A stretch of DNA of 60,000 bases from Diphasiastrum complanatum (GCA_029204225.1 CM055098.1:5887246-5947245); one strand, 5' to 3'; counted from the stretch's first letter, positions 43,137 to 54,160 are shown. Program-made: numbers and translations. Notes: generated by a model not told the origin, from the sequence alone.

Positions 43137-44669
43137 ATGGCCTCCTCATCCTCTGAAGACTCTGGCGCCAAACAGGTGATCCAGCATGATATCCCCAAGG
43201 CCACACAGATTTGGCCTCTACCCTCTGACGATCTGATCCAACCATGGCTACAGAGAACCGGTCCACTTCTAACGACAATGAGATTTTACCCGGCGCTCTT
43301 CCATTCAGAGATTAACATGGGCCTCGCCCTTTATGCCTATGCCACATGGGACAAGGAAAAGACTCACTTTCACTTCTTGTACCAAGGTACCACGTACAAG
43401 GTCAGGATTAATGCAGACTTGATGGTCACCATTGGCATTATGTCCGGTGATCGTCAACCCATCTCCCATCGCCATGCCAAAAGTCTGATCAAACCTTTCA
43501 TCACCCAAACCGCACCAGAAATTCCCATACATACTAACAATGGTTACCTGATAGAGGCTATCACGGAACCCGTCATTCAAGCGGCTGTGAATCTGTTGAA
43601 TAACTTTCTGATTATGTCAACATTTCGCAAAGATAGAATCCAGTCTAAGCTGCTGAGTCAGATAGTGGAATCCTTTCTAGAATTCTCTTGTCCCTCAGTT
43701 GTGCCATATGACTGGCATAGCTTCTTCCTTCGAGAACTAACCAGCTCCATCAAACCCAACAACCGTGAGCAAATCGCAGTAGCCCCCCTGTTGTGTAACT
43801 TTGCCTACACACTTCTCGAGGCAAAGGTGAGCAATTTCCAATGCTCATCCCTTTTGTCTACCCTCGTGTCACACACTAACCTTTATCCGCCATCTCAAGC
43901 ATTCACCTCCTCCCAACCTGCAGTTATTAACACAATGGCCAGCAAACAAATGCGTGGCGTTGCCTCTACATCCACATCTCCACCTGCTACCCGAAGACGT
44001 CCCTCCACTACCGCACTAACCAATCCATCAACCACTGCCACTTCTTCTTCTGTGCAACCCCCCACTTCAATTTCTATTGTCGCTATCTTTCTTTATGTTC
44101 CATCCACATCTATTTCTGTCTCCACCCCTGTTTCTTCTGTTGATACTTCTCCTATTTCTCTTCTAGTATCCACTACTCCATCCATCACCATCGCATCTTC
44201 CATCAATCATGTCGCCACCGTTGCTTCCATTCCATTCAATCCTTCTGATTCTCAATTGTCTCCCGACACTCTGGCATGGATGCAAGTCATCAATTTTTCA
44301 CCCCCACGCCAGACACTTTCTACTCCATCCTCACCTTCTTCCATACTCCACACCACCCTCCAGTTCCCTTCTGTTCCTCCCATCATCTTGTTCGGACAAA
44401 CCGTCCTCATCCCTATTTCCATAGTTGCTTCTCAAACCCCACCCGCTTCGCCAACAAAGGTTGTCGAGGGCAACCAATCGTTGCCTGATGATGCATTTGT
44501 CCAAACAATGTTTGTACCATCGCCAGATCGGACTGATCCTATCGTCCCAGATGGCATCAAGTCCAATGAGAACTTGATAGAAGACAATGACGACGGTACT
44601 CCACAAGTCGTCGGGGCCGATACAACACAAGCCCCTGCCAGTTCTAGTGTAATCTTCATTTCATATTAG
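43137..44669 (+). CDS. Gypsy ORF3, intact N-terminal 504 residues
   Basis: Function unknown. An open frame of 510 codons starts at ATG 43137; the last six codons (IFISY and stop) belong to a copia sequence fused at 44651. Residues 1-240 look globular (MRFYPALFHSEINMGLALYA, FLYQGTTYKVRINADLMVTI, HAKSLIKPFI, NGYLIEAITEPVIQAAVNLL). About 245-430 is Ser/Thr/Pro-rich with a basic spot (ATRRRPS). 440-500 is acidic (ENLIEDNDDGTPQVVG). The homologue at 9865-10520 shows that a coiled coil should follow. There is no signal peptide or membrane segment. An intact frame of this length beside badly broken pol suggests recent activity or selection. The FLYQG-YKV block recalls the domain annotated as 'putative plant transposon protein' in angiosperms, which is unverified. 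Confidence 0.7.
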   Translation: MASSSSEDSGAKQVIQHDIPKATQIWPLPSDDLIQPWLQRTGPLLTTMRFYPALFHSEINMGLALYAYATWDKEKTHFHFLYQGTTYKVRINADLMVTIGIMSGDRQPISHRHAKSLIKPFITQTAPEIPIHTNNGYLIEAITEPVIQAAVNLLNNFLIMSTFRKDRIQSKLLSQIVESFLEFSCPSVVPYDWHSFFLRELTSSIKPNNREQIAVAPLLCNFAYTLLEAKVSNFQCSSLLSTLVSHTNLYPPSQAFTSSQPAVINTMASKQMRGVASTSTSPPATRRRPSTTALTNPSTTATSSSVQPPTSISIVAIFLYVPSTSISVSTPVSSVDTSPISLLVSTTPSITIASSINHVATVASIPFNPSDSQLSPDTLAWMQVINFSPPRQTLSTPSSPSSILHTTLQFPSVPPIILFGQTVLIPISIVASQTPPASPTKVVEGNQSLPDDAFVQTMFVPSPDRTDPIVPDGIKSNENLIEDNDDGTPQVVGADTTQAPASSSVIFISY

Positions 44670-45528
44670 GAATAGAAGTTTCAAAAGACAAGGATTTGAG
44701 TTTTATTTGTCAATCCAAATATGCTCCTTCTATCTTAGAAAAGTTTAAAATGAAAGATTGTAAAGGAGTAGAAACTCCTATGGAGCAAAATGTAAAAGTT
44801 TCCAATAGTGATGATGAAGCATCCTTTGAGGACATCACACTATATAGGAGACTTGTAGGGTCCTTGATCTATCTTACTATAACTAGACCTGATCTAAGTT
44901 ATAGTGTAGGCAAACTAAGCCAATCTATGCAAAATCCATTGGTTCGTCATTGGAAAAATGCAAAAAGGGTGTTGAGGTGCATCTCGGCCACCAAAAACTT
45001 TGGTATTTTATATGATGGATCTAATCTTGTCTTAAGGGCATATTAGAATGCTAATTTTGCAGGTGATAAGGTGGATAGGAGGTCCACAAGTGCTTTTGTT
45101 ACCTTTCTTTGCAATGGCATAGTGTCTTGGCTTTTCAAAAAGCAAGATACTATTTCTCTATCTTCAACCAAATCGGAATACAAGGCACTAACATCCACAA
45201 CAAAGGAGATCCTATGGTTGAAGAGGCATTTGGTGGAATTGCAAGTCATGGAGGTCGAGGAGCAGCCAACAATATTTTGTGACAACCAATCAAGCCAAGC
45301 ATTAGCAACCAATCCCACATTCCATGCAAGGAGCAAGCACATAGAGATTGCTCACCATTTTGTGAGGGAAAAGGTTCAAGCAAAGGAGATCAAGCTACAT
45401 CATGTGTCTTCTTCAGATTGCCTTGATGATCTACTCACTAAAGCCTTGCCAAAGGCTTCATTTATCAAGTTAAGATCAGCCTTAGGAATTGTAGATAGAT
45501 GTACTATAGTTGTATCATGTAAAAATTG
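44652..45528 (+). pseudogene. Copia RT (end) and RNase H, remnant F
   Basis: It starts abruptly at NLHFILGIEVSKDKDLSF, the copia thumb, joined to gypsy ORF3. Then come QSKYAPSILEKFKMKDCKGV, TITRPDLSYSVGKLSQ, ILYDGSNLVLRAY and a stop at 45043. RNase H continues with KKQDTISLSSTKSEYKALTS, ARSKHIEIAHHFVREKV and SDCLDDLLTKALPKASFIK, and the frame closes at 45527. One nonsense codon; otherwise open. It is more diverged from the other copias here than they are from each other. Confidence 0.85.
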
Positions 45529-45536
45529 AGGCGGAG
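45528..45536 (+). other. Copia polypurine tract (GAGGCGGAG)
   Basis: It is immediately followed by the LTR start TGTTAGAATTAAGC at 45537. Confidence 0.8.
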
Positions 45537-46545
45537 TGTTAGAATTAAGCAATTTTCACATAGTTTGGAATGTATTTTGACATCTATGTGGATCCACGTG
45601 TGTGAAATGACACTTGTAATATTCAGATCCATTTTAATTAGCTTTCATTTGAGTCTAATATGACATCTCCTAAATTATAGGAGTTAGGTCCTAGATTGTA
45701 GGAATCTAGAAGGTCAACACAAACCAACAATGGATGATGTGGCAAACTTGATAGATCTTATCCAAAGTGGATATGGATGAGTACAATGAGATGTCCCACA
45801 CGTGCTGGATGCAGCTTAGAGAGAGATTATGGTGATTTGGTACTTGATCCATGATGGATCCATTGTTGAGCTAATGATGAGAAATTTTGGTTTGTGAAGC
45901 AATCTTTGTGTTTTGACTCTCTTAAGCACTTTCTTTGTGGATGAATGCTTAGTAAATGATAAGTAAATTATTTCTCTGTTATCAGGCGGACAGTAGCTGT
46001 ACTTCACACATGTGAAGCCGTGGATCATCATTTTTTTATTGTTCTTGCTTGGAATCACAAAGATTGTCAAGTAGAAGCTATATTTGAAAGCTAGTCTTGA
46101 TATAGATCAAGATCCCAAGCTACCAATCACGCTTTGTGATCATTTGTAGATCAATTTCAGTTCTTAAACTCTGAAATTTGACAGGAAGCACTTTAATTTT
46201 AAAGAAGCATGTGTGAATCACTGTGAAAGATTTCAGACCAATTAAGATCTAAATCCATAAAATGATCTTGGGTTAGAAAGACAACATATCACCAATCTTG
46301 CCAATATAGAGAAATCAACATCTATTCCAAGAATGAGATGCAAACTCTAATATTTTCTGATCAAACATGAACCAAAATATAAAATAATATTGTTGTCTGT
46401 ACAATAACAATAAGCTATTGTATTTCACACATGTGGATCTGAAAATAGCATTTATTGAGCATTCTACACATAGAATTGCAAGATATCACAAGTATAGTGC
46501 TCCAATATAGTAGAACCCAAGAGAGCCATGTATAACCATGAATGA
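45537..46545 (+). repeat. 3' LTR of copia remnant F and flank
   Basis: The LTR starts TGTTAGAATTAAGCAATTTT after the PPT. No second LTR copy exists in the window, so its end is not determined. TCACACATGTGAAGCC (46007) and repeated 'ACACATGTGGATC' words occur. No gene is seen. Confidence 0.55.

Positions 46546-46549
<4 letters not shown>

Positions 46550-46626
<77 letters not shown>
46550..46626. repeat. (GA)n microsatellite
   Basis: An uninterrupted GA dinucleotide tract of about 77 bases, some 110 bases outside the full-length copia. Confidence 0.95.
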
Positions 46627-46629
<3 letters not shown>

Positions 46630-46729
46630 CTCTTTCCACGAGTTACATCCTTTTATAACAGTTCCAAAACCTAAATTGTCACTTGGTTTTCCTCCATAGT
46701 AAAAACCCTACTATTTTTGGGACTAGATT

Positions 46730-46734
46730 CAATG
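46730..46734. other. Target-site duplication, left (CAATG)
   Basis: Identical to 55806-55810 on the far side of the element. Confidence 0.9.
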
Positions 46735-47525
46735 TGATAAAATTTCCAAAACTCACACGTGTGGGGAAGATCCACAAGTATGATAGATCTAATTAAGCTT
46801 TATGATTAGCACAATAACTTGATTCTAGATTGATTAGCAAGATCTAGTACATAAGTTATAGCTTAACCACAATCTAGCTTGCTAAGCCACAGAGAATGAT
46901 AGCAATAAATCATAAATGAGCAAAAGTACAAGAATTTAGTGTATTAGCATTAGCCTCAACACGAGTTAGAGAGACAAAGATAGAGAGATAACAAGCAAAA
47001 TTTGTGTGGATCCAAAATGGCAAGAGATAGCTACAAAGCTTTGGTTCTTCATCAAAAATTATGAGGAGAGCTACACATATTTATGGAGTTTGAGGTAGCT
47101 CGAGGTAGAACCACATCCATCCATCATTTGATGACATCTAAAGTGAAAACTAGAGTCTATGTGACAATTGTCACATCTCATACATGAATCTCTACCTACT
47201 TTTTCCAAGTGTCCTAGTTCTAACTAGAAATGTACAAATCATCATGCATGTGTCCATTTCACTTTGTGCATGCCTTGCATGTCACTATGGATCACTTACA
47301 ATTAATGCATGTGAATTGCCACGAGTTTCTACTAGCATATTTTTGCTAATTCTAAGTCTACAATGTATATGCAAGTTGTAATCATCAAACTAGATATGTC
47401 AAATTCATATAGCTCGAGTTCTATCTAGGCCAACTTTGGCATTTGCATTTATGAACAACATACTTGCATGGTACAATGTTTGTAGCAAGCCTAAAGTCAA
47501 GATGGATTATTTTTCCATGTCAACA
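46735..47525 (-). repeat. 3' LTR of copia C
   Basis: 791 bases, TG...CA-bounded on the minus strand (outer edge TGATAAAATTTCC on plus, inner edge CAACA). It aligns end to end with 55015-55805 with scattered differences, among them CTAGGCC against CTTTGCC near 47430. The divergence shows that the insertion is not brand new. Confidence 0.9.
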
Positions 47526-47533
47526 CTCCTCCT
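47526..47533 (-). other. Polypurine tract of copia C (AGGAGGAG)
   Basis: Directly adjacent to the 3' LTR start TGTTG. Confidence 0.85.
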
Positions 47534-49231
47534 AAAAACAATCTATATTGACTTGAACATGGATCTTGGTATTACTCCAAGATTGGCTCTATGCTTGATG
47601 AAGGAACTCTTGCTCAAAGGTTTGGTGAGCATATCATCAAAACAAGATGATGTATCGATGTGCTCCAAGTAGATTTCCCCTCCAATGAGCTTCACTCTCA
47701 CGAAGTGATGTGCAACTTCGATATGCATGTTCCTTGCATGGAATATCGGGTTGTTGGCAAGAGCTTGGGTTGAAATGTTGTCACACATGATCATAGGTAG
47801 ATCATCCACTAGTATCCTCTTGATCCAAAGCACTTCCTTTGTTGTTGTAGTTAGTGCCTTATACTCAACTTCACAAGATGAGAGTGATACAGTATCTTGC
47901 TTTTTGGAAAGCCAAGATATCAAGTTTCCTCCAAGATATATGACATAAGCACTTGTAGATTTTCAATCTGCTCTATCACTTGCAAAATCCGAGTCAGAAT
48001 AACCAACAATAAAAGGATCTTCACTTTTATACAATAATCCATAATCAAAAGTTGAAGATATATATCTAAGCACTCTCTTGGCCATTTTCCAATGATAAAC
48101 AGTAGGATTTTGCATAGTCTGGCTCAATTTATGAACACTAAAGCTTACGTTAGGTGTAGTTATCGTGAGCCAAATTAAGAAGCCTATAAGACTCCTAAAA
48201 AGAATGATGTGGTCCACGAAGGATCTTTCATCACCTTTGTTAGGGTCTTTTACATTTTGCTCCATATGAGTTTCTATACTCTTACAATCTAACATATTGA
48301 ACTTTTTTAACATTGAAAGAGCATACTTGGATTGACATACAAAATCTTTATTTTTAAGAAATTCAATCTTTAATCCTAGTATGTAGTGAATTTTTTCAAG
48401 ATCTTGCATCTTGAACTCTTTTCCAAGTGCAATCTTGGTTTCGTCAACTAACTTGATACAACTTCTTGTTAGAATAATATCATCAACATAAATAAGAAGG
48501 ATGACAATATCTTTATCAAAAAACTTGACATACAAGGAAGGATTATAGTTACTAAGATTAAATCCTAGTGACTCAAGAAAGGTGTTAAGTCGATAATACC
48601 ATGACCTTGGAGCTTGTATAGACTTTTGAAAAGCAAACAAACTTTGTCTTTGTCATGGATGAATCCAATAGGTTGATCCATATAAATCTCTTCTTCTAGA
48701 TATCCATTTAAAAATGCATTTATGCATCGATTCTTTCTTCAGACTAATCGTCAGTAATAAGCTCATGGCTTTCACAGAGCGAAGTTAGCTTCTTGAGCGA
48801 ACAATCCATTTTTAGTAAGTTGTTGCTAGAAAGCTAGTCTTGAGAGGGCAAGAGACATCTAGTTGAAGAACTTGCCAATTGAAAAAGCAAGCAATAGAAA
48901 TCATGATTCTAATTGATACCATCTTTGCAATTGGAGCAAAAGTCTCCTCATAATCAAGTCCATAAACTTGAGCAGAACCCTTAGCACAAAGTCTAGCCTT
49001 GTACTTGTTGATTGTGCCATCTTGATTATACTTGACTCGAAAAACCCACTTGCAACCAATGGTGTGTTTGTTGGATGGAAGATCCACAAGCTTCCATGTC
49101 TTGTTGGCCATCAAAGCATCATATTCCTCCTTCATGGCAAGATACCATTCCTTCGAATTGAGTGCATCATATACATCCTTTGGCTCCTCATGTGAAATAA
49201 CATAAGCACAATTAGTGGTGTTGAGTTCCAC
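47534..49231 (-). pseudogene. Copia C reverse transcriptase / RNase H, interrupted
   Basis: From 49231 down: [60 protein letters not shown] and QLDVS. A 131 bp foreign stretch (48720-48851) then splits [12 protein letters not shown] continues with LLIYVDDIIL and LGKEFKMQDLEKIHYILGLK to 47963. RNase H has one stop after DFASDRAD, then KKQDTVSLSSCEVEYKALTT and HIEVAHHFVRVKLIGG. LGVIPRSMFKSI ends beside the PPT. The YVDD is intact, but the motif-A insertion and the stop abolish the enzyme. Confidence 0.85.
48720..48851. other. 131 bp insertion inside RT motif A
   Basis: Remnants A and B read AATGCATTAGAGACATC without a break. Here about 131 bases, starting TATGCATCGATTC and ending TTGAGAGGGCA, separate AATGCATT from AGAGACATC. 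There is no obvious target-site duplication or terminal repeat. GAGCGAAGTTAGCTTC inside it recalls GAAGAGCGAAGTTAGC at 337-352. Confidence 0.65.
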
Positions 49232-50761
49232 TTGCTTGCCTCTATCTTCATAAGTAAGCCTCCTAGGCTCGGATCTCTTTGAGATCTCCTTGGTGAAAAG
49301 ATTCGAGGTGACTCCTCCTCAATTCTCGGTCCCATCTCTCCATGATAGTCTTCAAGGGTGATGATTGGAGTATCTTTGTGAGAATCTTTGAGCTCGGCCT
49401 CCTCAAGTATGTATTTTTTATCCTCATGGAATATAACATCCCTACTCTCAATTGTAATTGAGATAGAGGGAACATAGATTCTGTAAGCTTTCTTGTTGGA
49501 TGCATATCCAACCATGATCCCTTTAATAGAATTAGGATCATCTCTTTTCCTTGTTTCCAAGGGTACATGAACAAAGCAAGCACAACCAAAAACTCTAACG
49601 TGATCTACCTTTGGTTTTTTCTTAAACAAGACTTTCAAAAGGTAATTTTCCAGCAAGTGCATTGTGAGGTAATCTATTGCACAAATAGTTTGCACAATTT
49701 ATAGCTTCACCCCGATATTCAATAGGCAAAGAAGCTTCAACTCGAATTGCTTTAGCACATTCACATAAACATCTATTTTTCCTCTCAGCAACTCCATTTT
49801 GAGATAGAGAATAAGCACAAGAAAACTCTCTCTTTATTCCTTCACCTTCACAATATTCATGAAACTTGTTGGAGATGTATTCACCTCCTCCATCACATCT
49901 TAAAGCTTTAACTTTGAAAGAAAACTGTTTCTCAACATAAGCTTTGAAGATTAGAAAGTGATCAAATACCATAGCCTTTGAAGAAAGTAGATACAACCAA
50001 GTATATCTAGTAAAGTCATCAATAAAGGTGACAAAACATGTTACACCACCAATACTTTTAGAAGAGAAAAAATGAACATCCGAGTGTATAAGCTCCAAAG
50101 GATGAGTAGTCTTGATAAAAGACTTCTGATATGGCTTTCTATGTGATTTTGCCATAGCACAAGCCTCACAAGGCTTGAAATCTTTAGAAAGAGATTTTGG
50201 AAGACCAATAGCCTTCACTTTCTTGACCATAGAAGACATAGATTTAAAGTTAGGATGCCCCAACCTTCTATGCCACAACTCCTCCTTAGATAACAAAGCA
50301 ACTTCACAAAGGTTTGTATTCTCATAAGAATTCAATTTAAAAATTCCACCACATCTAGATCCATCAACTAGGATCTCATCATTTTTCTTGATAAAGCAAA
50401 TATTGGAGTTGAACTTTACATCACAGCCATTATCAAGCAACTTTCTCACACTAATCAAGTTCTTTGTAAGTTTTGGAATGAAAAGAACATTAGAAAGTGC
50501 AAGAACTTTTGAAAAAGCAAGTTTTAATGGAATGTTGCCAATTCCTTCTATAGAGCATTCATGATCATTAGCAGTGAAAATAGATCTCTCAAGTCCTTTG
50601 TAAGGTACAATTGAGTCAAAAGACTCCTTTGAACAGCACATATGTGAAGAAGCTCCATTATCTATGTACCAAGCTCCATCTTTCTTGTAAGGTGATGAAG
50701 AAAAACTGGATACCATAAGTGATCCTTCTCCATCACTTGCAACAGAATTTTCTTCAATCTC
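49232..50761 (-). pseudogene. Copia C protease and integrase (family 1 part)
   Basis: It begins in the gag tail TEIEENSVASDGEGSLMVSS, the family 1 linker, with the zinc knuckle already lost. The protease site reads WYIDNGASSHM (serine replaced by asparagine after the aspartate). Then come LWHRRLGHPNF, CEACAMAKSHRKPYQ, ELIHSDVHFF, FIDDFTRYTWLYL, RCDGGGEYI, SLSQNGVAERKN and AINCANYLCNRLPH. A frame change near 49640 leads to KKKPKVDHVRVFGCACFVHV. This is the only family 1 copy in the window that spans the region deleted in remnants A and B. Confidence 0.85.
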
Positions 50762-51735
50762 AGTTGCATACATTTTTGCCCCACCATTGCTAGTTGTACT
50801 AAAAGAATGAAGATCCGAATGCACAAGTTGAAAAGCTTCTTTAGATCTAGAAGTAGATCTAGTATAAGCAAGTCTATGAGATTTGGACTAGGCACAATGT
50901 TCACAAAATGTATTATTTGCAACAAGACTTTTAGGGAGACCAAGAACATGCTCTTTCTTTGCCATCACCTCCAAAGATTTGAAGTTGGGATGGCCCAACC
51001 TCTTTGCCAAATTTCTTGGTTTGTCAATTGTTCCCTAGCCATACATCCTTCATTCTTAGAGATCACACATGCATCAAGTTTGAAAAGTTTACCATGTCTT
51101 CTTCTTTTAGCAATCAAGGATCCACACTTACTTATCAAACAAGCATCTCCAATGAACTCAACATCAAGCCCCTTGTCAATCATTTGACTAACACTAAGCA
51201 AGTTCTTAGTGATTGAAGGAATGTACAATACATTTTCAAGATTAGTTTTTCTATTTGTTGAAAGAGAAATAGGAATTGTGCCTATGCCTTTGATGTCACA
51301 TTGACCATCATTTGCAGTATAGATGATGTTGCTCTCTCCCTCATATGCCTTTGATGTCACACTTCCTTATGTCTTGTCATGTGAGATGAAGCTCCACTAT
51401 CAATCCACCAAGGATCATTCCCATCCATATGTGCAAGTAAACTTGAAGTCATAACAAGAGATTCAGAAATGCTATCCTCTTCTTCATCTATTGCTATATT
51501 TTCTTGCCTCTCACCTTGATTTATTTTCTTCTTATGACCTTCATTAGCAAAATGACCTTTTATCCCACAATAAAAGCACTTGAACTTTGACTTATCTTTC
51601 TTTCTAAAAGAAGTAGAAGAGGAGGAGGAAGAGTGATCATCATGATCCAAGTTACCACCTTTGGACCATTTTCCTTTGCCTTTACCTTTGCCTTTGACTT
51701 TGCCTTTTGTGAAAAAAGCCTCTTCACCTCCACCT
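50762..51735 (-). pseudogene. Copia family 2 zinc knuckle, protease and integrase N-part
   Basis: From 51735 down: a Lys/Gly-rich linker, a knuckle CFYCGIKGHFANEGH whose final cysteine is changed, and the protease WWIDSGASSHMTRHKEV. After a frame change, NVLYIPSITKNLLSVSQMID follows, then EHCA, a stop, SKSHRLAYTRSTSRSKEAFQ and LVHSDLHSF. At 50762 it fuses in frame to the family 1 tail (GGAKMYA|TEIEENS). Two protease domains therefore lie in tandem in the element. Confidence 0.8.
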
Positions 51736-52334
51736 TAAAAGGATGCACCATCAAGTTTTGATTGCAACCTATGTTCTTCAGCCAATAAGATTTCTTGCAA
51801 GTCAACTACACTTGGCAAGACTCTTTGAATGGCAAAACTTTGCACAAGGTCAGCATGTTCATCTAGCAAACCATTCAACATAACTTGGACTATTTCACCA
51901 TCTTTTATGTTTTCATCAATACATGCTAGATCATCACTTAAGGACTTAACCCTCAAGACAAATGCATGAGCACTTTCTCCCTCTCTTTGTCTACTAGAAA
52001 ATATTTGCCTCCTTAGGGTCAATGTCCTAGATGTGGACTTTGATTCAAAGAGCTTCTTCAAGGCATTCCATGCCTCACTTGCACTTTGACTTTTACCAAC
52101 TTCCTTGATAAGTTCATTGGTAACATTCATTTTAATGATATGAAGAGCCCTTTTAGCCTTCTTATCAAACTTTTGTTGCTCTTGAACTGTGGGTGGTCTC
52201 TCTTCAGTTCCTACAACTATGTCCATGAGTTCATTCAACTCAAGTAAGGAGTCCATCCTCACTTTCCAGGTAGAGTAGTTTGTTGAACTCAACCTATCAT
52301 TAGTTTCTAACATGATCCCACCATTGGAAGCCAT
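51736..52334 (-). CDS. Copia family 2 gag, intact
   Basis: A 199-residue frame from ATG 52334, ending at a TAA at 51735-51737. It has the typical copia gag start (LSSTNYSTWKVRMDSLLELN), then IIKMNVTNELIKEVGKSQSA, AWNALKKLFESKSTSRTLTL, VKSLSDDLACIDENIKDGEI and SVVDLQEILLAEEHRLQ. Gag builds the virus-like particle. The ATG lies 26 bases after the primer binding site of the adjoining LTR, so the start is well supported. The zinc knuckle follows after the stop, in a separate frame. Confidence 0.8.
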
Positions 52335-52360
52335 GAATATAATGATTCTTCAACTTTTAG

Positions 52361-52372
52361 GCTCTGTCCTAA
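52361..52372 (-). other. Primer binding site-like sequence, family 2
   Basis: The minus strand reads TTAGGACAGAGC directly after the presumed LTR end GGTGCA. It shares CAGAGC with the copia consensus TGGTATCAGAGC and is otherwise diverged. Confidence 0.45.
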
Positions 52373-53085
52373 TGCACCTAGAACTCACTTTCCTCTCAAC
52401 AAATGATGGATAAGGAGATCTCAAAAGATCTAGGACCCTAAAACACTTCTATCTTGAACCTAGCTGGTTTCCAAGCATAGAAAGGAAGATTGAAAACACA
52501 TGCAACACTTTGCACACACTAAGAATGGATTACAAACTCAAACAACCTAAACACACTCTTGCTTAAGCTCTCAAACTTCCCAGCAAGTGACCAAATCAAG
52601 TTATGGTGTGAAGAGTTACTTGTATTCTTAGAAAATACAAAAGACTAGGCTGCCAAGAATACCTAGAATTGAATAAACTTGATCAACATATGCTCAACAC
52701 ACTAAGATATTGATTCAATCTGTAAAACCACATGTAAACCACATCCAACTTTTGTACATATACAAAGACTGGCGTAAATAGCATTCAATGCTTGTAGGAT
52801 ATTTTTGAAGACACTTGTAAATATATATACTAGCTGAATCAAGCTATGTAGGAGTTGTTAATCAAAGTGTTGTCTTAACACAGTTAGAGTTCTTCTGTAG
52901 CTAGCGTTATCACGCTCAACAAGCTGAAGTTATCACTTCAAACCATTGTACTCACTGTTGATATTAATTAGAGTGCAATTTTTGTCTCACTACTGTATTG
53001 TTCATTCAAATTCCATACAAAAGGCTGCACAATTCTTGGACCTTTAGTAGAACATATGTTCTAAATATAGGTTGTTGTTGAAACA
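52373..53085 (-). repeat. 5' LTR of nested copia family 2
   Basis: On the minus strand it starts TGTTTCAACAACAACC at 53085 and ends TCTAGGTGCA at 52373, 713 bases in all. The upper edge cuts the integrase of another copia exactly after SPQSNG. The lower edge is followed by a PBS-like sequence and gag. There is no second copy in the window, so the length is inferred from the two edges. Confidence 0.6.
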
Positions 53086-54160
53086 GCTTCAGCGACCATT
53101 TGACTGAGGCGAATAAGAGGTGATGTATTGTTGCTCAATGTCGTTGTTAAGGCAGTACTCCTTGAATTCGGTAGAGATGTATTCTCCCCCATTGTCGGAC
53201 CTCAGTGCTTTGATTCTTTTGCCGGTTTGATTTTCTGCATGCTCTTTGAGTTGTTTGAACTTGATGAAAGCCTCTTATTTCTACTTAATAAAGTAAAAAC
53301 TATTCTTCTAGAAAATTCATCAATAAAAGTAATGAAATACTTTGCATCTAGTAATAATGGAATTTGCATAGGTCTACATATATCTGAATGAACAACATCT
53401 AACAGACCTTTTGTTACATGCCTATGACTGATCTAAAAGGAATCCTAGTCTACTTTCCAAGGATGCAGCTATGCAGATAGAGAGAGATTGACTTTGCCAA
53501 AAAGATAGTCGAGATCAAGTGCAAGGGATTGTCTGGACATGTTCGATACATGTGCATAATTCAATTGTCCTAAGCGATGATGCCATAGTAATACTTTATT
53601 GACAAGAACAGAGATTTTCAAAGGCCTAACTAGAATTAGAATAACAATGTGTCAATCTACATAAGTATCCATGTATCTTGCCGAGTGCAAGGATCTTATT
53701 ATTCCTATCAATAATTCTACATTGATCAGACCAAATCTATAATTCTACTTACTGATAATAGATTTGTAGAGAGTTTAGGAACATACAAAACTTTTGACAT
53801 AGGTTTGAATTGATCATGTTGGAATCTTAATCTTACAGTACCTGAACCTTCGATAATGTGAGTGCTATCATCACTAAGATGAACATACTTCTTTGTGTTG
53901 TAAGGTGTATAGGAATGGAAAATCTCACGATGATTGGTCATATGTTGCGTAGCTCCAGAATCCAAAAACCACAAATTATCCGAATTTGCGTATTTATCTT
54001 TGACCATAAAAGCGCCTTCATCCATTTTGACTTCAGGAGATTTTGTAGCTATATTTGCTTGTTGATTAGGTTGCTTAGCTGTATTTTTCACGTTGAGAAT
54101 TCGGCAATCCTAGATCTCATGGTTATTGCGCTTGCAATACCTACAAAACATCTTCTTCTT
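53086..54160 (-). pseudogene. Copia family 3 zinc knuckle, protease and integrase fragments
   Basis: From 54160 down: MFCRYCKRNNHEI, a stop, DC (CCHC knuckle); then WFLDSGATQHMTNHREIFHS, VLYVPKLSTNLLSVSRIIDL to 53726. A gap follows, then HSDICRPM, KYFITFIDEFSRR, LRSDNGGEYISTEFKEYC, and YSPQSNG at about 53100, where the family 2 LTR starts. It has several stops. The sequences differ clearly from families 1 and 2 (NQ-x-GATQHMT type). Confidence 0.75.

Noticed and set aside
46415-46639. Minus-strand open frame through the GA microsatellite
   Set aside because: The same artefact: the frame is open because of the dinucleotide repeat.
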